Shown here one piece after another: positions 53,377-62,300 of a stretch of 64,000 nt of DNA. The stretch lies in NCBI RefSeq assembly GCF_000306115.2, contig NZ_AKWX02000012.1, positions 186,001-250,000 on the forward strand. Reading direction: 5' to 3'. Both the position numbers and the translations under genes were made by a program. The notes under the pieces were generated by a model. It was not told where the DNA came from, did not search any database, and saw nothing but the letters and a program-made list of their open reading frames with translations. Source of the stretch: Leptospira wolffii serovar Khorat str. Khorat-H2. Its GTDB lineage: Bacteria; Spirochaetota; Leptospiria; Leptospirales; Leptospiraceae. Every line of letters starts with the position of its first letter. Within the stretch, counting starts at the first letter, position 1.

Positions 53377-53776
53377 TCTTATTCCGGGAATTCTCTTACT
53401 AGGAGTTCGAGACGCTTTAGGCCGCGTTCCGAACCACGGGTATTCTTTTGCCCGATTCTAATATTCTATTTGAGGCATATTTTGTGCCAAACGTATAAAA
53501 TATAGTTTGTAAACCGAAAATAGTAAATTCGCAAGAGAATTGGCGTTTTAATACACCCCATTCTCGCAAAATTTCAGGGAGAAGATAAAGCAGTTGGAAG
53601 AATTTTTTGAGAAGAATAGGAGGTTGGTTCCGTATGCCTAGTATTTCTACAGGATGCCGTGGTTTTATGGAAAGGGTATTCTATCGTAGTTTGGGGAAAA
53701 ATCGAAGGAACTCTAATTCCTTGAAAAGCAATTGTATGTCTGTGACTTGGCTCGGAAATTGCATACTAGATAAAGA
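53377..53776 (+). promoter_or_regulatory. upstream region of second nitrate reductase
   Basis: There is no gene in these 400 bases. A likely promoter is TTGAGG (53470-53475) with TATAAA (53494-53499), spacer 18. A GGCA-TATTTTG-TGCC dyad (53474-53488) lies between them. The same GGCAC/GTGCC words occur in the narK control region, which would fit one shared regulator. An RNA leader of about 270 bases would follow. Confidence 0.45.
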
Positions 53777-56700
53777 ATGAGGTATTCTAAGACATTTCAG
53801 ACTACCTGCTCCTATTGCGGAGTCGGCTGCGGAATTCTCGTAAAGAAATCGGGAAATAGGGAAATCTCCGTACAAGGTGATCCCCAACATCCGGTAAACA
53901 AGGGGCTGTTATGCTCCAAGGGAATGAATCTGCATTATTCCGTCATGGACCAATCGGATAGAATTCTTTACCCCATGCTTCGAGAGGATCGAAATTCTCC
54001 CCTCCAAAGGACGACTTGGGACTCCGCATTGGAGAAAGCTGCCTCCGAATTCCGAAGGATAATCGACGAATATGGACCGGATTCGGTCGCATTCTACGTT
54101 TCCGGGCAGCTTCTCACGGAAGAATATTATATTATAAATAAGTTATCCAAAGGGTTTATAGGCACGAACAATATAGACAGCAATTCCAGGCTTTGCATGA
54201 GTTCGGCGGTTTCCGCGTATAAGATGTCTTTGGGAGAGGATTCCGTTCCGATCAATTACGACGATATAGAGTTAGCGGATTGCTTTTTGATTGCGGGAGC
54301 CAATCCGTCTTGGTGTCATCCCATTATTTATAGAAGAATAGAGGCCCGTAAAAAAGCGGATCCTACGGTTAAGATCATAGTGATCGATCCTAGAAAAACC
54401 GAAACCTGCGAAGACGCGGATCTGCACCTACAGATCAATCCGGGAACCGATATCTATCTTTTGCATTCCATAGCCAGGATTCTGATCGAAAACAATTGGA
54501 TAGATAAGGAATTCATAATATATAATACGGAAGGATTCGAGGATTTGAAGAATCTGGTCTTTTCCATGGACCCGGATTCCTCGGCAGAAATCTGCGGAGT
54601 ATCTACCGAGCAAATCAGAAGGGCCGCTAGAATGATCGGAGAATCGAACGGATTTCTGAGCCTTTGGGCGATGGGATTGAACCAAAGTTTGATCGGAGTC
54701 AATAAGAGTTTAGCTCTCATTAATCTCAATTTACTTCGAGGAAAGATCGGTAAACCTGGGTCCGGTCCATTCTCCTTAACCGGACAGCCGAATGCAATGG
54801 GAGGGAGAGAAGTCGGAGGAATGTGTAATTTACTCCCTGCACATAGGGATTTGGACGATCCGGAGCATAGAAGGGAAGTCGCGGATTTTTGGGGGGTCTC
54901 CGATCTGCCGAGTAAACCGGGCCTTAGCGCTACTGAAATATTCGAAAAATTGAATGAAGGTCGCTTAAAGGCGATTTGGATCGTCTGTACGAATCCTACG
55001 GTTAGCCTTCCCGATGCCAGTACCTTGGAGAAGGGACTCGCGAACGCGGAATTAGTCGTTGTGCAGGACATTTCTATGGATGTGGGAACTTTACCTTACG
55101 CCGACATCGTCCTTCCTGCGGCGGGCTGGTCGGAGAAAAGCGGAACCATGACCAATTCGGATAGAAGAATCACTTATCTTCCGAAGATTCTGGAGGCTCC
55201 GGGAGAAGCTAGGCCCGATGCTTGGATTATTCGAGAATTCGCCCGTAAATTGAGATTCGAGAAATACTTTTCCTACGAAACGGAGGAGGAGATCTTTCTG
55301 GAATTCTGCCGTCTGACCCGGGGTACTCGTATGGATATCTCGGGATTGGATTACGAGATTCTACAAAAGGAAAGATCGGTGCAGTGGCCGTTCTCTTCCG
55401 ATTCCGGAGCGGGCACGGATAGGTTATTCACCGATAGAAAGTTTTATAGACCGAACGGTAAGGCTAAGATTCACGCGGTGGATTACGAGGATCCTTCCGA
55501 GAAAGCCACCGAAGACTTTCCTTTCATTCTTACCACCGGTAGATTTCGGGATCAATGGCATTCCATGACCCGAACCGGCAAGGTTCGAAAATTGAAGGAG
55601 CATAGAAGGGATGCGAATGTGGAGATGCATCCCGAGGACGCGGCGAAATACAATCTGAAGGAAGGCCTACTCGTAGAAGTCAAAAATTCTCGCGGAATAG
55701 TGAGGACTAAGATCACTCTTTCCAAGGCTCTTAAGCCTGGTGTGGTGTTTTTGCCGATGCATTGGGGAAAAAGGAACGGCACCGACCTCTCCCGATCCAA
55801 TAATTTGACCGATTCTAGTTTCGATCCTATATCCAAGCAACCGGGTTTTAAAATCTCTGCGGTGAATATCGTTCCTTATAAAAAACCCCGGGAAAAGATC
55901 TTAATTATCGGAGGCGGGACCGCAACATTAGAATTTATTAAATCTTACAGGCCTTCCGCCCCGAGAGACGAGATCGTCGTAATCTGTAAAGAAGAGGATC
56001 CCTTCTATAATAGGATTCTTTTGCCCGATTATATCGGTGGGGAGAAAACCTTCAGTCAATTATCCGCCATGGAAAAAAGAGAAATCGATTCCTTGGATAT
56101 TGATACGCTCCCGAAGACTGAGATCGTAAAAGTTTATCCCGAAGGAAAGAAGGTCCGGGATTCCGAAGGAAATCTTTATTCTTACGATAAATTGATTTTG
56201 GCTTTAGGAAGCATTCCGATCCGTCCTGATCCATCCTTCTCGAATCGAAAGGGAGTATTTTCTCTCAGGAATAAGTCGGATGCTGATTCTATCCGGGAAT
56301 ATTTCCAAGAGGGAAAATCCGCGATCATCGTGGGGGGAGGTCTCCTAGGTTTAGAATTGGCCGCCGCTCTCGCCTCCATGGGAGTCAACGTTACGGTAAT
56401 CATAAGAAGCGATCGGTTGATGTCCAAGCGCTTGGATAGGATCGCGAGCGAAATTCTGAAAGAGGAAATCTTAGATAGAGGAATCGATCTGGTCTTCGAG
56501 GCCGAAATCGAAGCGATTATAGGAGAGAATGAAGTCGAATCGGTTCTACTGTCGAACGGACGATCTATTTCCGCCGACGGAATCATTTTCACAATAGGCA
56601 CCACTCCCAATATAGAAATCGCGAAGTCGGCGGGTTTGAAATGCAAGGAAGGCGTACTCGTGGACTCCTTTCTACAGACAAGCGATCCGAATATCTATTG

Positions 56701-57304
56701 CATCGGCGAGATGGCGGAGCATAAGACCGGAATCTACGGAACAGTGGCGGCTGTAACGGAAGAAGCGAAAATAGCCGCTCAGAATCTTTACGGCTACTCT
56801 TTCGATAGTTTCGAAGGATATCTCCACGGCTATATATTAAAGATCTCTGAATTAGATCTGGCCACGATCAGTCTGCCGGATATCCCTTTGGAGAACGGTT
56901 CCGATAACTTCGGCGGCTTCGAGGAAATCACTTTTCTGGATCGTCAGAGCAGAATCTATAAGAAAATCATAATTAGAAACGACAAAATAGTGGCCGCCAT
57001 TCTCGTCGGGGACAAATCCGAATACTCTAAGTTTAAGGATTGGATTCTCTCCGGAATAGAATTGGGCGAAAGAAGAAAATTCCTCCTCTCCGGAGGGGAG
57101 ATCATGAAGCCTACGATGGGAAAATTAGTTTGTTCCTGTATCGGAGTGGGAGAAGGAAATATCGAGAAAGCGATCCGAGAGGGAGAGCATAGTCTTGCGG
57201 GAATCGGCAAGACCACAGGCGCAGGAACGGGTTGCGGAAGTTGCAGGACAGAGATTTCCCATATTCTTAAAAGAATGATAGAGAACCCGGCGGGTAGATT
57301 CTAA
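53777..57304 (+). CDS. assimilatory nitrate reductase fused to NADH flavoreductase and BFD-like domain (copy 2)
   Basis: This 1175-residue paralogue of the protein at 47540 has the same three parts and the same metal ligands at the same positions (Cys11, 14, 18, 46 and Mo ligand Cys140 in SRLCMSSAV). The FAD module begins KILIIGGGTATLEF, and the tail has CSCIGVGEGN and CGSCRTEI. Identity to copy 1 over the first 170 residues is about 70% (119 of 170 by hand count) and lower in the flavin part. It has its own upstream region. Two full copies may differ in affinity or control; neither shows a sign of decay. The stop is one base from the convergent modC stop. Confidence 0.9.
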   Translation: MRYSKTFQTTCSYCGVGCGILVKKSGNREISVQGDPQHPVNKGLLCSKGMNLHYSVMDQSDRILYPMLREDRNSPLQRTTWDSALEKAASEFRRIIDEYGPDSVAFYVSGQLLTEEYYIINKLSKGFIGTNNIDSNSRLCMSSAVSAYKMSLGEDSVPINYDDIELADCFLIAGANPSWCHPIIYRRIEARKKADPTVKIIVIDPRKTETCEDADLHLQINPGTDIYLLHSIARILIENNWIDKEFIIYNTEGFEDLKNLVFSMDPDSSAEICGVSTEQIRRAARMIGESNGFLSLWAMGLNQSLIGVNKSLALINLNLLRGKIGKPGSGPFSLTGQPNAMGGREVGGMCNLLPAHRDLDDPEHRREVADFWGVSDLPSKPGLSATEIFEKLNEGRLKAIWIVCTNPTVSLPDASTLEKGLANAELVVVQDISMDVGTLPYADIVLPAAGWSEKSGTMTNSDRRITYLPKILEAPGEARPDAWIIREFARKLRFEKYFSYETEEEIFLEFCRLTRGTRMDISGLDYEILQKERSVQWPFSSDSGAGTDRLFTDRKFYRPNGKAKIHAVDYEDPSEKATEDFPFILTTGRFRDQWHSMTRTGKVRKLKEHRRDANVEMHPEDAAKYNLKEGLLVEVKNSRGIVRTKITLSKALKPGVVFLPMHWGKRNGTDLSRSNNLTDSSFDPISKQPGFKISAVNIVPYKKPREKILIIGGGTATLEFIKSYRPSAPRDEIVVICKEEDPFYNRILLPDYIGGEKTFSQLSAMEKREIDSLDIDTLPKTEIVKVYPEGKKVRDSEGNLYSYDKLILALGSIPIRPDPSFSNRKGVFSLRNKSDADSIREYFQEGKSAIIVGGGLLGLELAAALASMGVNVTVIIRSDRLMSKRLDRIASEILKEEILDRGIDLVFEAEIEAIIGENEVESVLLSNGRSISADGIIFTIGTTPNIEIAKSAGLKCKEGVLVDSFLQTSDPNIYCIGEMAEHKTGIYGTVAAVTEEAKIAAQNLYGYSFDSFEGYLHGYILKISELDLATISLPDIPLENGSDNFGGFEEITFLDRQSRIYKKIIIRNDKIVAAILVGDKSEYSKFKDWILSGIELGERRKFLLSGGEIMKPTMGKLVCSCIGVGEGNIEKAIREGEHSLAGIGKTTGAGTGCGSCRTEISHILKRMIENPAGRF

Positions 57305-57305
57305 T

Positions 57306-58175
57306 CTATTCCGTCTTTACGATTCTGATTTCCCTGTAATCGAATTCGATTTCCACCTTGTCTCCGGGCCTAAGGATAGAAAAGGATTCATTCGATTCCA
57401 CTCTGATCAGAGTGTTCATGGCCCATACTGTCAGCGTTCCTCCGGCGTCTATATCCACGATCTCGCCAGTGTTTACGATTCTATGATCGCTCCCTTTATT
57501 ATGGAAAATCTCCATAGGTGTTCCCGATCGAAGAATTTTTCCCGAGTCGATTAAGAAAACTTTATTCGATAATTTGAATATTTCCGGAATCTCGTGGCTG
57601 ACGAGGATCGTGGTCGTTTGTAGCTCTTTATGTAATTTCCGGATCGAGGCTTGTAGTTGGAATCTCATACCTCGATCCAAGGAGGAGAATGGCTCGTCTA
57701 AAAATAAATATTCGGGTTTTCGCAGCACGGCCCGGGTCAGACAGATTCTTTGTTTTTGTCCGCCGGATAGACCTTCTATTCTTCGCTCCATTAAACTTTC
57801 GATATTCATAATGGAGACTAGCTCTTCGAGTAGGGTTCGATCTGAATTCTTGGAAGGAAGGGCGAATTCCAGATTTTCACGCACGTTCAGATTCGGATAG
57901 AGAGAGTTCTCTTGGAATGCGAAGCCTAGATTTCTCTTTCGGATCGGAAGATCGATTTTGGATTCGGAATCGAACCATATCCGTCCGTCGACTTCTATTA
58001 TTCCTCGGTCCGGTTTTAATAATCCCGCGATCATCTTGATCAGGCTCGTCTTCCCGGCTCCGGATACTCCGTATAAGGCTACGAAATCCCCTTTCTCGAT
58101 TTGAAGTTGGAAATCCAGGTCCAGTTTTTCGAAGTTCGGACCTGAGAACGATTTTCGAATCTCCGCTCGGATCAT
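57306..58175 (-). CDS. modC: molybdate ABC transporter ATP-binding protein ModC
   Basis: This 289-residue ABC ATPase has Walker A GVSGAGKT (residues 36-43), the signature LSGGQKQR, Walker B YLFLDEP and the switch VSHE. A C-terminal extension of about 70 residues (IVDIDAGGTLTVWAM and so on) resembles a TOBE/MOP domain, as in ModC, which senses or gates molybdate. It overlaps modB by four bases. The family alone would also fit sulfate uptake, but the order with ModA/ModB next to molybdoenzymes supports molybdate (or tungstate). Confidence 0.85.
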   Translation of the reverse strand: MIRAEIRKSFSGPNFEKLDLDFQLQIEKGDFVALYGVSGAGKTSLIKMIAGLLKPDRGIIEVDGRIWFDSESKIDLPIRKRNLGFAFQENSLYPNLNVRENLEFALPSKNSDRTLLEELVSIMNIESLMERRIEGLSGGQKQRICLTRAVLRKPEYLFLDEPFSSLDRGMRFQLQASIRKLHKELQTTTILVSHEIPEIFKLSNKVFLIDSGKILRSGTPMEIFHNKGSDHRIVNTGEIVDIDAGGTLTVWAMNTLIRVESNESFSILRPGDKVEIEFDYREIRIVKTE

Positions 58176-58855
58176 GCCTTTTGCGAACCCAGAAAATTTA
58201 CCCTCCTTCTATACTTGAAGAGAGGAAGCAGCACTAATGTGGATGTCGCTACAAGCAGAATAGAAAGAATATGAGCGTTACCGTAATTCATAGCCTCCAC
58301 TTCTTCGTAGATCGCGATGGAGGCGAGTTTGGTCTTGTTCGGGATGCTACCTCCGATCAAAAGAACGACTCCGAATTCTCCTATGGTATGTGCGAAGGAA
58401 AGAATCATGCCTCCCAAAATCGCTGGCTTACAATTGGGAAGAACGACCTTAAATAGCGTCTCCCATCTGGATTTTCCCAAAACCTGGGCGACTTCGAAGA
58501 ATGAGGGAGGCAGGGAGGAGAAGCCGGCCTGCAACGCCTGAAGCATGAACGGAAGGCTGAATACGACGGAGCCGATCAGGATTCCCGAAAAACTGAATAC
58601 CAATCTTAGATCGAAATAATACTCCAGAAATTCTCCCAGAAATCCGGAAGGGCTGAAAAGTAGTAAAAGATAAAATCCTAATATGGAAGGGGGTAGGACC
58701 AAGGGAAGGTTAAACAAGGTTTCGAAAACGTACTTGTAGGAGTTCCTACTAAAACTTAGCCAATAAGCCAAGGGGACGCCTATGACTAATAGAATCAAGG
58801 TCGTGAAAAAGGATAGTTTTAGGGTCAGATAGAAAGGGGTGAGATCTATCTCCAT
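58172..58855 (-). CDS. modB: molybdate ABC transporter permease ModB
   Basis: This 227-residue inner membrane protein has five or six hydrophobic segments and the EAA-loop of ABC importers (FFEVAQVLGKSRWETLFKVV, in which EAxxLG is seen as EVAQVLG). It pairs with ModC and ModA. A GTAGGAGTTCCTAC palindrome (58736-58749) lies inside the frame, where it encodes part of SRNSYKY. The gene is 18 bases after modA. Confidence 0.88.
   Translation of the reverse strand: MEIDLTPFYLTLKLSFFTTLILLVIGVPLAYWLSFSRNSYKYVFETLFNLPLVLPPSILGFYLLLLFSPSGFLGEFLEYYFDLRLVFSFSGILIGSVVFSLPFMLQALQAGFSSLPPSFFEVAQVLGKSRWETLFKVVLPNCKPAILGGMILSFAHTIGEFGVVLLIGGSIPNKTKLASIAIYEEVEAMNYGNAHILSILLVATSTLVLLPLFKYRRRVNFLGSQKA
58735..58750. 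repeat. GTAGGAGTTCCTAC palindrome inside modB
   Basis: This is a perfect 14-bp palindrome of the same type as the intergenic copies at 8629, 34470 and 59681, here inside coding sequence. It does not break the frame. Confidence 0.5.
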
Positions 58856-58873
58856 GAATCGAATCGTCCTTTC

Positions 58874-59650
58874 TTAATCTAGGATTTTCCGAGGTTGCTT
58901 GGGTAACTCGTATCCGTATTTGAGTAAAATATTTTGGACTTCTTTCGTGAATAGAAATCCGTAAAAATTTTGGATCGCATTCTTCTTAGGGCCTTGGACC
59001 GATTTCAGCATCACGACTCCCTGCAATATGGGGGCGTAGGATTTGGGATCGATTTGAAACGAGATCTGTTTTTTTTGAAAGCTCTCCGAGTGAAGTGCCG
59101 ATTTGGAAGTGAAACCGAAATCGGAGGATTCGGAAAAGATAAACTGATTCACTTGTGTGATGCTTTCTCCGAAGACGATCTTAGGAAGGAGAGCCTCGTA
59201 GATCCCGTAGTGTTTCAAGGCCTGGACAGCGGCTTCTCCGTAGGGGGCGCTCGCAGGATTTGCTACCGCGATATGCTTGATTTCCGGACTTAAGAGTAAT
59301 TCCTTCCAGTCCGAATTGTTTTTATTTTCCTTGGTCCCCAATAGAATCAGGATCCCGATCGCATAAGGTTTAGGAGAAGAGACCGCAAACTCGGTTTTAA
59401 AAAGATCCTGGGGGTATTTCATATCCGCGGAAAGAAATAAATCGAAGGGCGCTCCATTCTTGATCTGACTCGTAAGCTGTCCCGAAGCTCCATAAACCGG
59501 TACGATGGTATCCTTAAATGCTTTTTGGAATTCGATTTTGATCTCCTCCATCGGTCCTTTGAAGTTGGCCGCAACCGCAACCGTGATCTCTTCCGCGGAG
59601 AGAACGGAATGGAAAAGGAAAACTGTGCAAAGGATGAGGTATCGAGGCAT
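58874..59650 (-). CDS. modA: molybdate-binding protein ModA
   Basis: This protein of about 258 residues starts at the ATG at 59650 with GGAG seven bases upstream; a TTG five codons earlier is possible. The signal peptide is YLILCTVFLFHSVLSA, cut before EEITVAVAANFKGPME. The solute-binding pattern of ModA is visible: ANFKGPMEEI, YGASGQLTSQIKNGAPFDLF with the Ser/Gly that bind the oxyanion, ANPASAPYGEAAVQAL and the later GFTSKSAL. It captures molybdate outside the inner membrane for ModBC. Confidence 0.9.
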   Translation of the reverse strand: MPRYLILCTVFLFHSVLSAEEITVAVAANFKGPMEEIKIEFQKAFKDTIVPVYGASGQLTSQIKNGAPFDLFLSADMKYPQDLFKTEFAVSSPKPYAIGILILLGTKENKNNSDWKELLLSPEIKHIAVANPASAPYGEAAVQALKHYGIYEALLPKIVFGESITQVNQFIFSESSDFGFTSKSALHSESFQKKQISFQIDPKSYAPILQGVVMLKSVQGPKKNAIQNFYGFLFTKEVQNILLKYGYELPKQPRKILD

Positions 59651-59680
59651 GTTGCGACTCCGCAAGGATTGTTAAACGGC

Positions 59681-59694
59681 GTAGGAACTCCCAC
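59681..59694 (+). repeat. GTAGGAACTCCCAC motif
   Basis: An imperfect copy of the GTAGGA palindrome with one mismatch lies in the leader upstream of modA, 31 bases before its ATG on the minus strand. Confidence 0.5.
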
Positions 59695-59790
59695 AAGGAA
59701 GGATAAATCCCTCTCTGCAGTTTGTCTTGGATAGAAAGCCAGCGTTTACGCAATCCCGCCAGTACAATCCTAGCGATTTAGGTAAAAACT

Positions 59791-60111
59791 TTAATCCCGT
59801 ATATGGGCTACGCCGTTCACATCCTCTCCCGGGACCAGAAAGAATTCGCTTTTGGAACCTTTTAGTCTGTTTTCTAGATAAGGTTTGTATTCTTCGGATT
59901 CGTAGAAGTCTCGGGCGGCTTCCTTGGAGGGCCATTCGATAATCAGAAAGAGTTGGGGAAGCGGTCTTTCTCCCTCCATTTTTTCCATATTGGTGGTTCT
60001 GGCTAGATACCTACCTCCTTTTTCTTCGATCATCTTGGTTACGTTACGAATATAAGAGGGAACCCATCTAACACTATTTATATCGATTTCTGCAACTGAG
60101 TAGTATTTCAT
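59791..60111 (-). CDS. DUF1330 family protein
   Basis: This 106-residue protein fits DUF1330, a ferredoxin-like dimeric alpha/beta-barrel fold: YYSVAEIDINSVRWVPSYI at the start, then GGRYLARTTNMEKMEGER, LFLIIEWPSKEAARDFYESE and YKPYLENR. Such proteins have no agreed function. The gene stands alone between modA and a divergent patatin gene; the 78-base gap to the latter holds an 8-bp inverted repeat at 60122-60153. Confidence 0.82.
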   Translation of the reverse strand: MKYYSVAEIDINSVRWVPSYIRNVTKMIEEKGGRYLARTTNMEKMEGERPLPQLFLIIEWPSKEAARDFYESEEYKPYLENRLKGSKSEFFLVPGEDVNGVAHIRD

Positions 60112-60121
60112 TCGACTTATC

Positions 60122-60153
60122 CTGGGAAGGGAATATTCTTCTCATTCCCAGGG
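60122..60153. promoter_or_regulatory. inverted repeat between divergent genes
   Basis: CCTGGGAA (60122-60129) and TTCCCAGG (60146-60153) form a perfect 8-bp dyad with 16 bases between, in the gap between the DUF1330 and patatin genes. The size and spacing suit a regulator dimer binding on one helix face, or an RNA hairpin. Confidence 0.4.
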
Positions 60154-60189
60154 TGGGGATATACGGAGAGGATCAATTCTTTTTTTGGA

Positions 60190-61323
60190 ATGATTGCTTT
60201 GGGCAAGAAACTATCGATAGAGAATAGAATGAGAAACTTGCAAAAAAGAAAAGCGACCGAATCGAAAACGATTCCGAATAGCGAACGCTTGATCGAAGGA
60301 ACGGCACTTTGTTTATCGGGTGGCGGCTTCAGGGCTATGCTTTTTCATCTAGGAGTGTTGATCCGTTTGAACGAAATCGGAATCCTTTCTAAACTAGCTC
60401 AGATCAGTTCGGTTTCGGGAGGATCGATCGTTGCGGCATATCTAGGATGGAAATGGGAAAAACTCAGATTCGGTTTCAAAGGCATCGCGTCGAATTTACG
60501 AGAAGAGATAGTGATTCCTCTCATAAAATTCTCCGAGGAAAGATGTTTGGACCTTAAATCCATGGCCAAAGGATTTTTGATCCCCGGTCTCGTGAATCGT
60601 AGCCTTAGGGATAGTTACGATAGGCTGCTCTTCGGCGGGGTCCGTTTGAGTTCTTTACCCGAAAAACCCAAATTCGTATTTCACGCCTCGAATTTGAATA
60701 CCGGATCCTTATGGAAATTCACTAAGGGAGAATTTTCGGATTGGAAGGGGATTAGCATTCACGGATTGGATTTGAAGCTTTCCGAAATCGTCGCGGCTTC
60801 TTCTTCTTTTCCCCCTTTCCTTTCTCCTTACGTTCTTTCCTTAAGGAAAGCGTCTAGAAATAAGACGACGGAAGGCATGGATAAGATCGTGTTGGTGGAC
60901 GGGGGAGTTTACGATAACTTCGGGGTGGAATCCGCTTTAAAAAAATATAAAACGATCTATATCAGCGACGGGGGAGCGCCTTATGAAACTAAGGCGAGGC
61001 AGGGCAAAAACTGGTTTTCCCAGCTCCTAAGAGTGATCGATACTCTGGAATTGCAGATTCGAAATCTGAGGCTTCGGCAAATGCACGAATTATTCTCATC
61101 CGGAAGAAGAAAGGGAGGGTTCTTATCCATTGCGGGTAGTTCCAGAATTCTGGACAAGGTCCTCGATTACGACGGTTGGGACGGGAGCAATGTAGCTTCT
61201 CTTCCTACAAGATTGGATAGAATTCGGGAATCCGATCGAAACCAGCTAATCAATTGGGGGTATAAGGTGGCCTTTTTTACGATCGGTAAAGCAAAAAGGA
61301 GCGAATTCAAATATCCTCTTTAA
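60190..61323 (+). CDS. patatin-like phospholipase
   Basis: This 377-residue protein is a patatin-family lipid acyl hydrolase. The oxyanion loop is LSGGGFRAM (residues 42-50). The nucleophile is Ser76 in SSVSGGS (the first Gly of GxSxG is replaced by Ser, as in many bacterial members), and the dyad Asp is Asp237 in VDGGVYDNFG. No signal peptide is seen. The substrate may be membrane phospholipid. The start at 60190 has only GGA nearby; a second ATG at 60229 is possible. It stands alone. Confidence 0.88.
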   Translation: MIALGKKLSIENRMRNLQKRKATESKTIPNSERLIEGTALCLSGGGFRAMLFHLGVLIRLNEIGILSKLAQISSVSGGSIVAAYLGWKWEKLRFGFKGIASNLREEIVIPLIKFSEERCLDLKSMAKGFLIPGLVNRSLRDSYDRLLFGGVRLSSLPEKPKFVFHASNLNTGSLWKFTKGEFSDWKGISIHGLDLKLSEIVAASSSFPPFLSPYVLSLRKASRNKTTEGMDKIVLVDGGVYDNFGVESALKKYKTIYISDGGAPYETKARQGKNWFSQLLRVIDTLELQIRNLRLRQMHELFSSGRRKGGFLSIAGSSRILDKVLDYDGWDGSNVASLPTRLDRIRESDRNQLINWGYKVAFFTIGKAKRSEFKYPL

Positions 61324-61429
61324 GCTCCGATTCGGGCGGGGAGAAGTCGCCGTAAGAAATTTCCAAACTTTGGCTACGGTTCGCAAAAATGAATTTACCT
61401 TCTTATCCGATAAAGCAAAATCGCGGGCT

Positions 61430-62131
61430 ATGAAAAAGCTCGTTTCAATCCCAATCCTTCTTTCCGTCGTTTTGTCATTCAGCCTTTGTAAGAAAGCGGA
61501 ATCGAGTTCCGGAACAGGTAAAATCGTATTCACTGTAGGAAGTGTTCACATCCAAAGGGGAGAGGAAAAACTCACCGCATCCATATCCGACGAACTGAAA
61601 GAGGGGGATGTTTTGGTAACCGGGGAAAAATCCCTGGCCACCGTGGCTATAGGAGAAGAGGCTTCCATAATCGAAATTCAGTCGGGCTCCCGTTTCCGAG
61701 TAGACTCTCTAAAACAGGACAAGGTTTTCACGCAAGAAGAAGGGCGCTCCTGGATCCTAGTCCGAAAACTCGGAAAAGGAGAGGGGCTCTCTCTCGTTAC
61801 TCCCACTACGACCGCCGGAGTCAGGGGAACCAAATTTTATGCGAATATATACGACGGTATGAGCTTCATTTGCCACTGCGAGGGTAAGGTGGAATTGGAG
61901 AATAAGGAAGATCATTCCAGGATGAGTCCCGACGGAGATTATCTTACGGTTACGAAAGGAAGTAAGACGATCGTAATCACTCAAAAGGATTTACAAAAGA
62001 TTAATATTCCATATATTCACGATCATAGCGAGGTCGCGAATTCTAAGCTTGGGGGGGAGAATCGGATGAGCATGGCGGATTATTTCAAGATTGTGGACCT
62101 GGCGAAAAAGAAGTTAGCGGAGAAGCCTTAG
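61430..62131 (+). CDS. FecR-domain lipoprotein
   Basis: This protein of about 233 residues starts at the ATG at 61430. The lipoprotein signal SIPILLSVVLSFSLC gives a Cys as the first mature residue, and the extra 20 codons to 61370 are not likely to be used. The mature part is a FecR-type domain: GKIVFTVGSVHIQRGEEKL, LKEGDVLVTGEKSLATVAIG, IEIQSGSRFRVDSL and the block LVTPTTTAGVRGTKFYAN. A Cys pair (CHC) lies at FICHCEGKVELEN. FecR proteins usually relay signals, but lipoproteins of this form are common in leptospires and may be structural. Confidence 0.82.
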   Translation: MKKLVSIPILLSVVLSFSLCKKAESSSGTGKIVFTVGSVHIQRGEEKLTASISDELKEGDVLVTGEKSLATVAIGEEASIIEIQSGSRFRVDSLKQDKVFTQEEGRSWILVRKLGKGEGLSLVTPTTTAGVRGTKFYANIYDGMSFICHCEGKVELENKEDHSRMSPDGDYLTVTKGSKTIVITQKDLQKINIPYIHDHSEVANSKLGGENRMSMADYFKIVDLAKKKLAEKP

Positions 62132-62157
62132 GCCACGGTCGACTCGGGGCCTTTTTA
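62130..62157 (+). terminator. intrinsic terminator after FecR gene
   Basis: AGGCC (62130-62134) pairs with GGCCT (62148-62152), which runs into TTTTT, with a 13-base loop that includes GGTCGACTC. It overlaps the stop codon of the FecR-domain gene. Confidence 0.6.
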
Positions 62158-62300
62158 GGGGGAAGATCGGAGGCAATCTCATTTGTCCCTTTTTTTGGTC
62201 TGGATTCCCTTGGGTTCGGTTGTTTCCCACTTCAGCGCTTGACCTAAATATCCGAACAGTATATAAGAAAAGAATAGTATTCGATCGAAAACAGCTCTAC

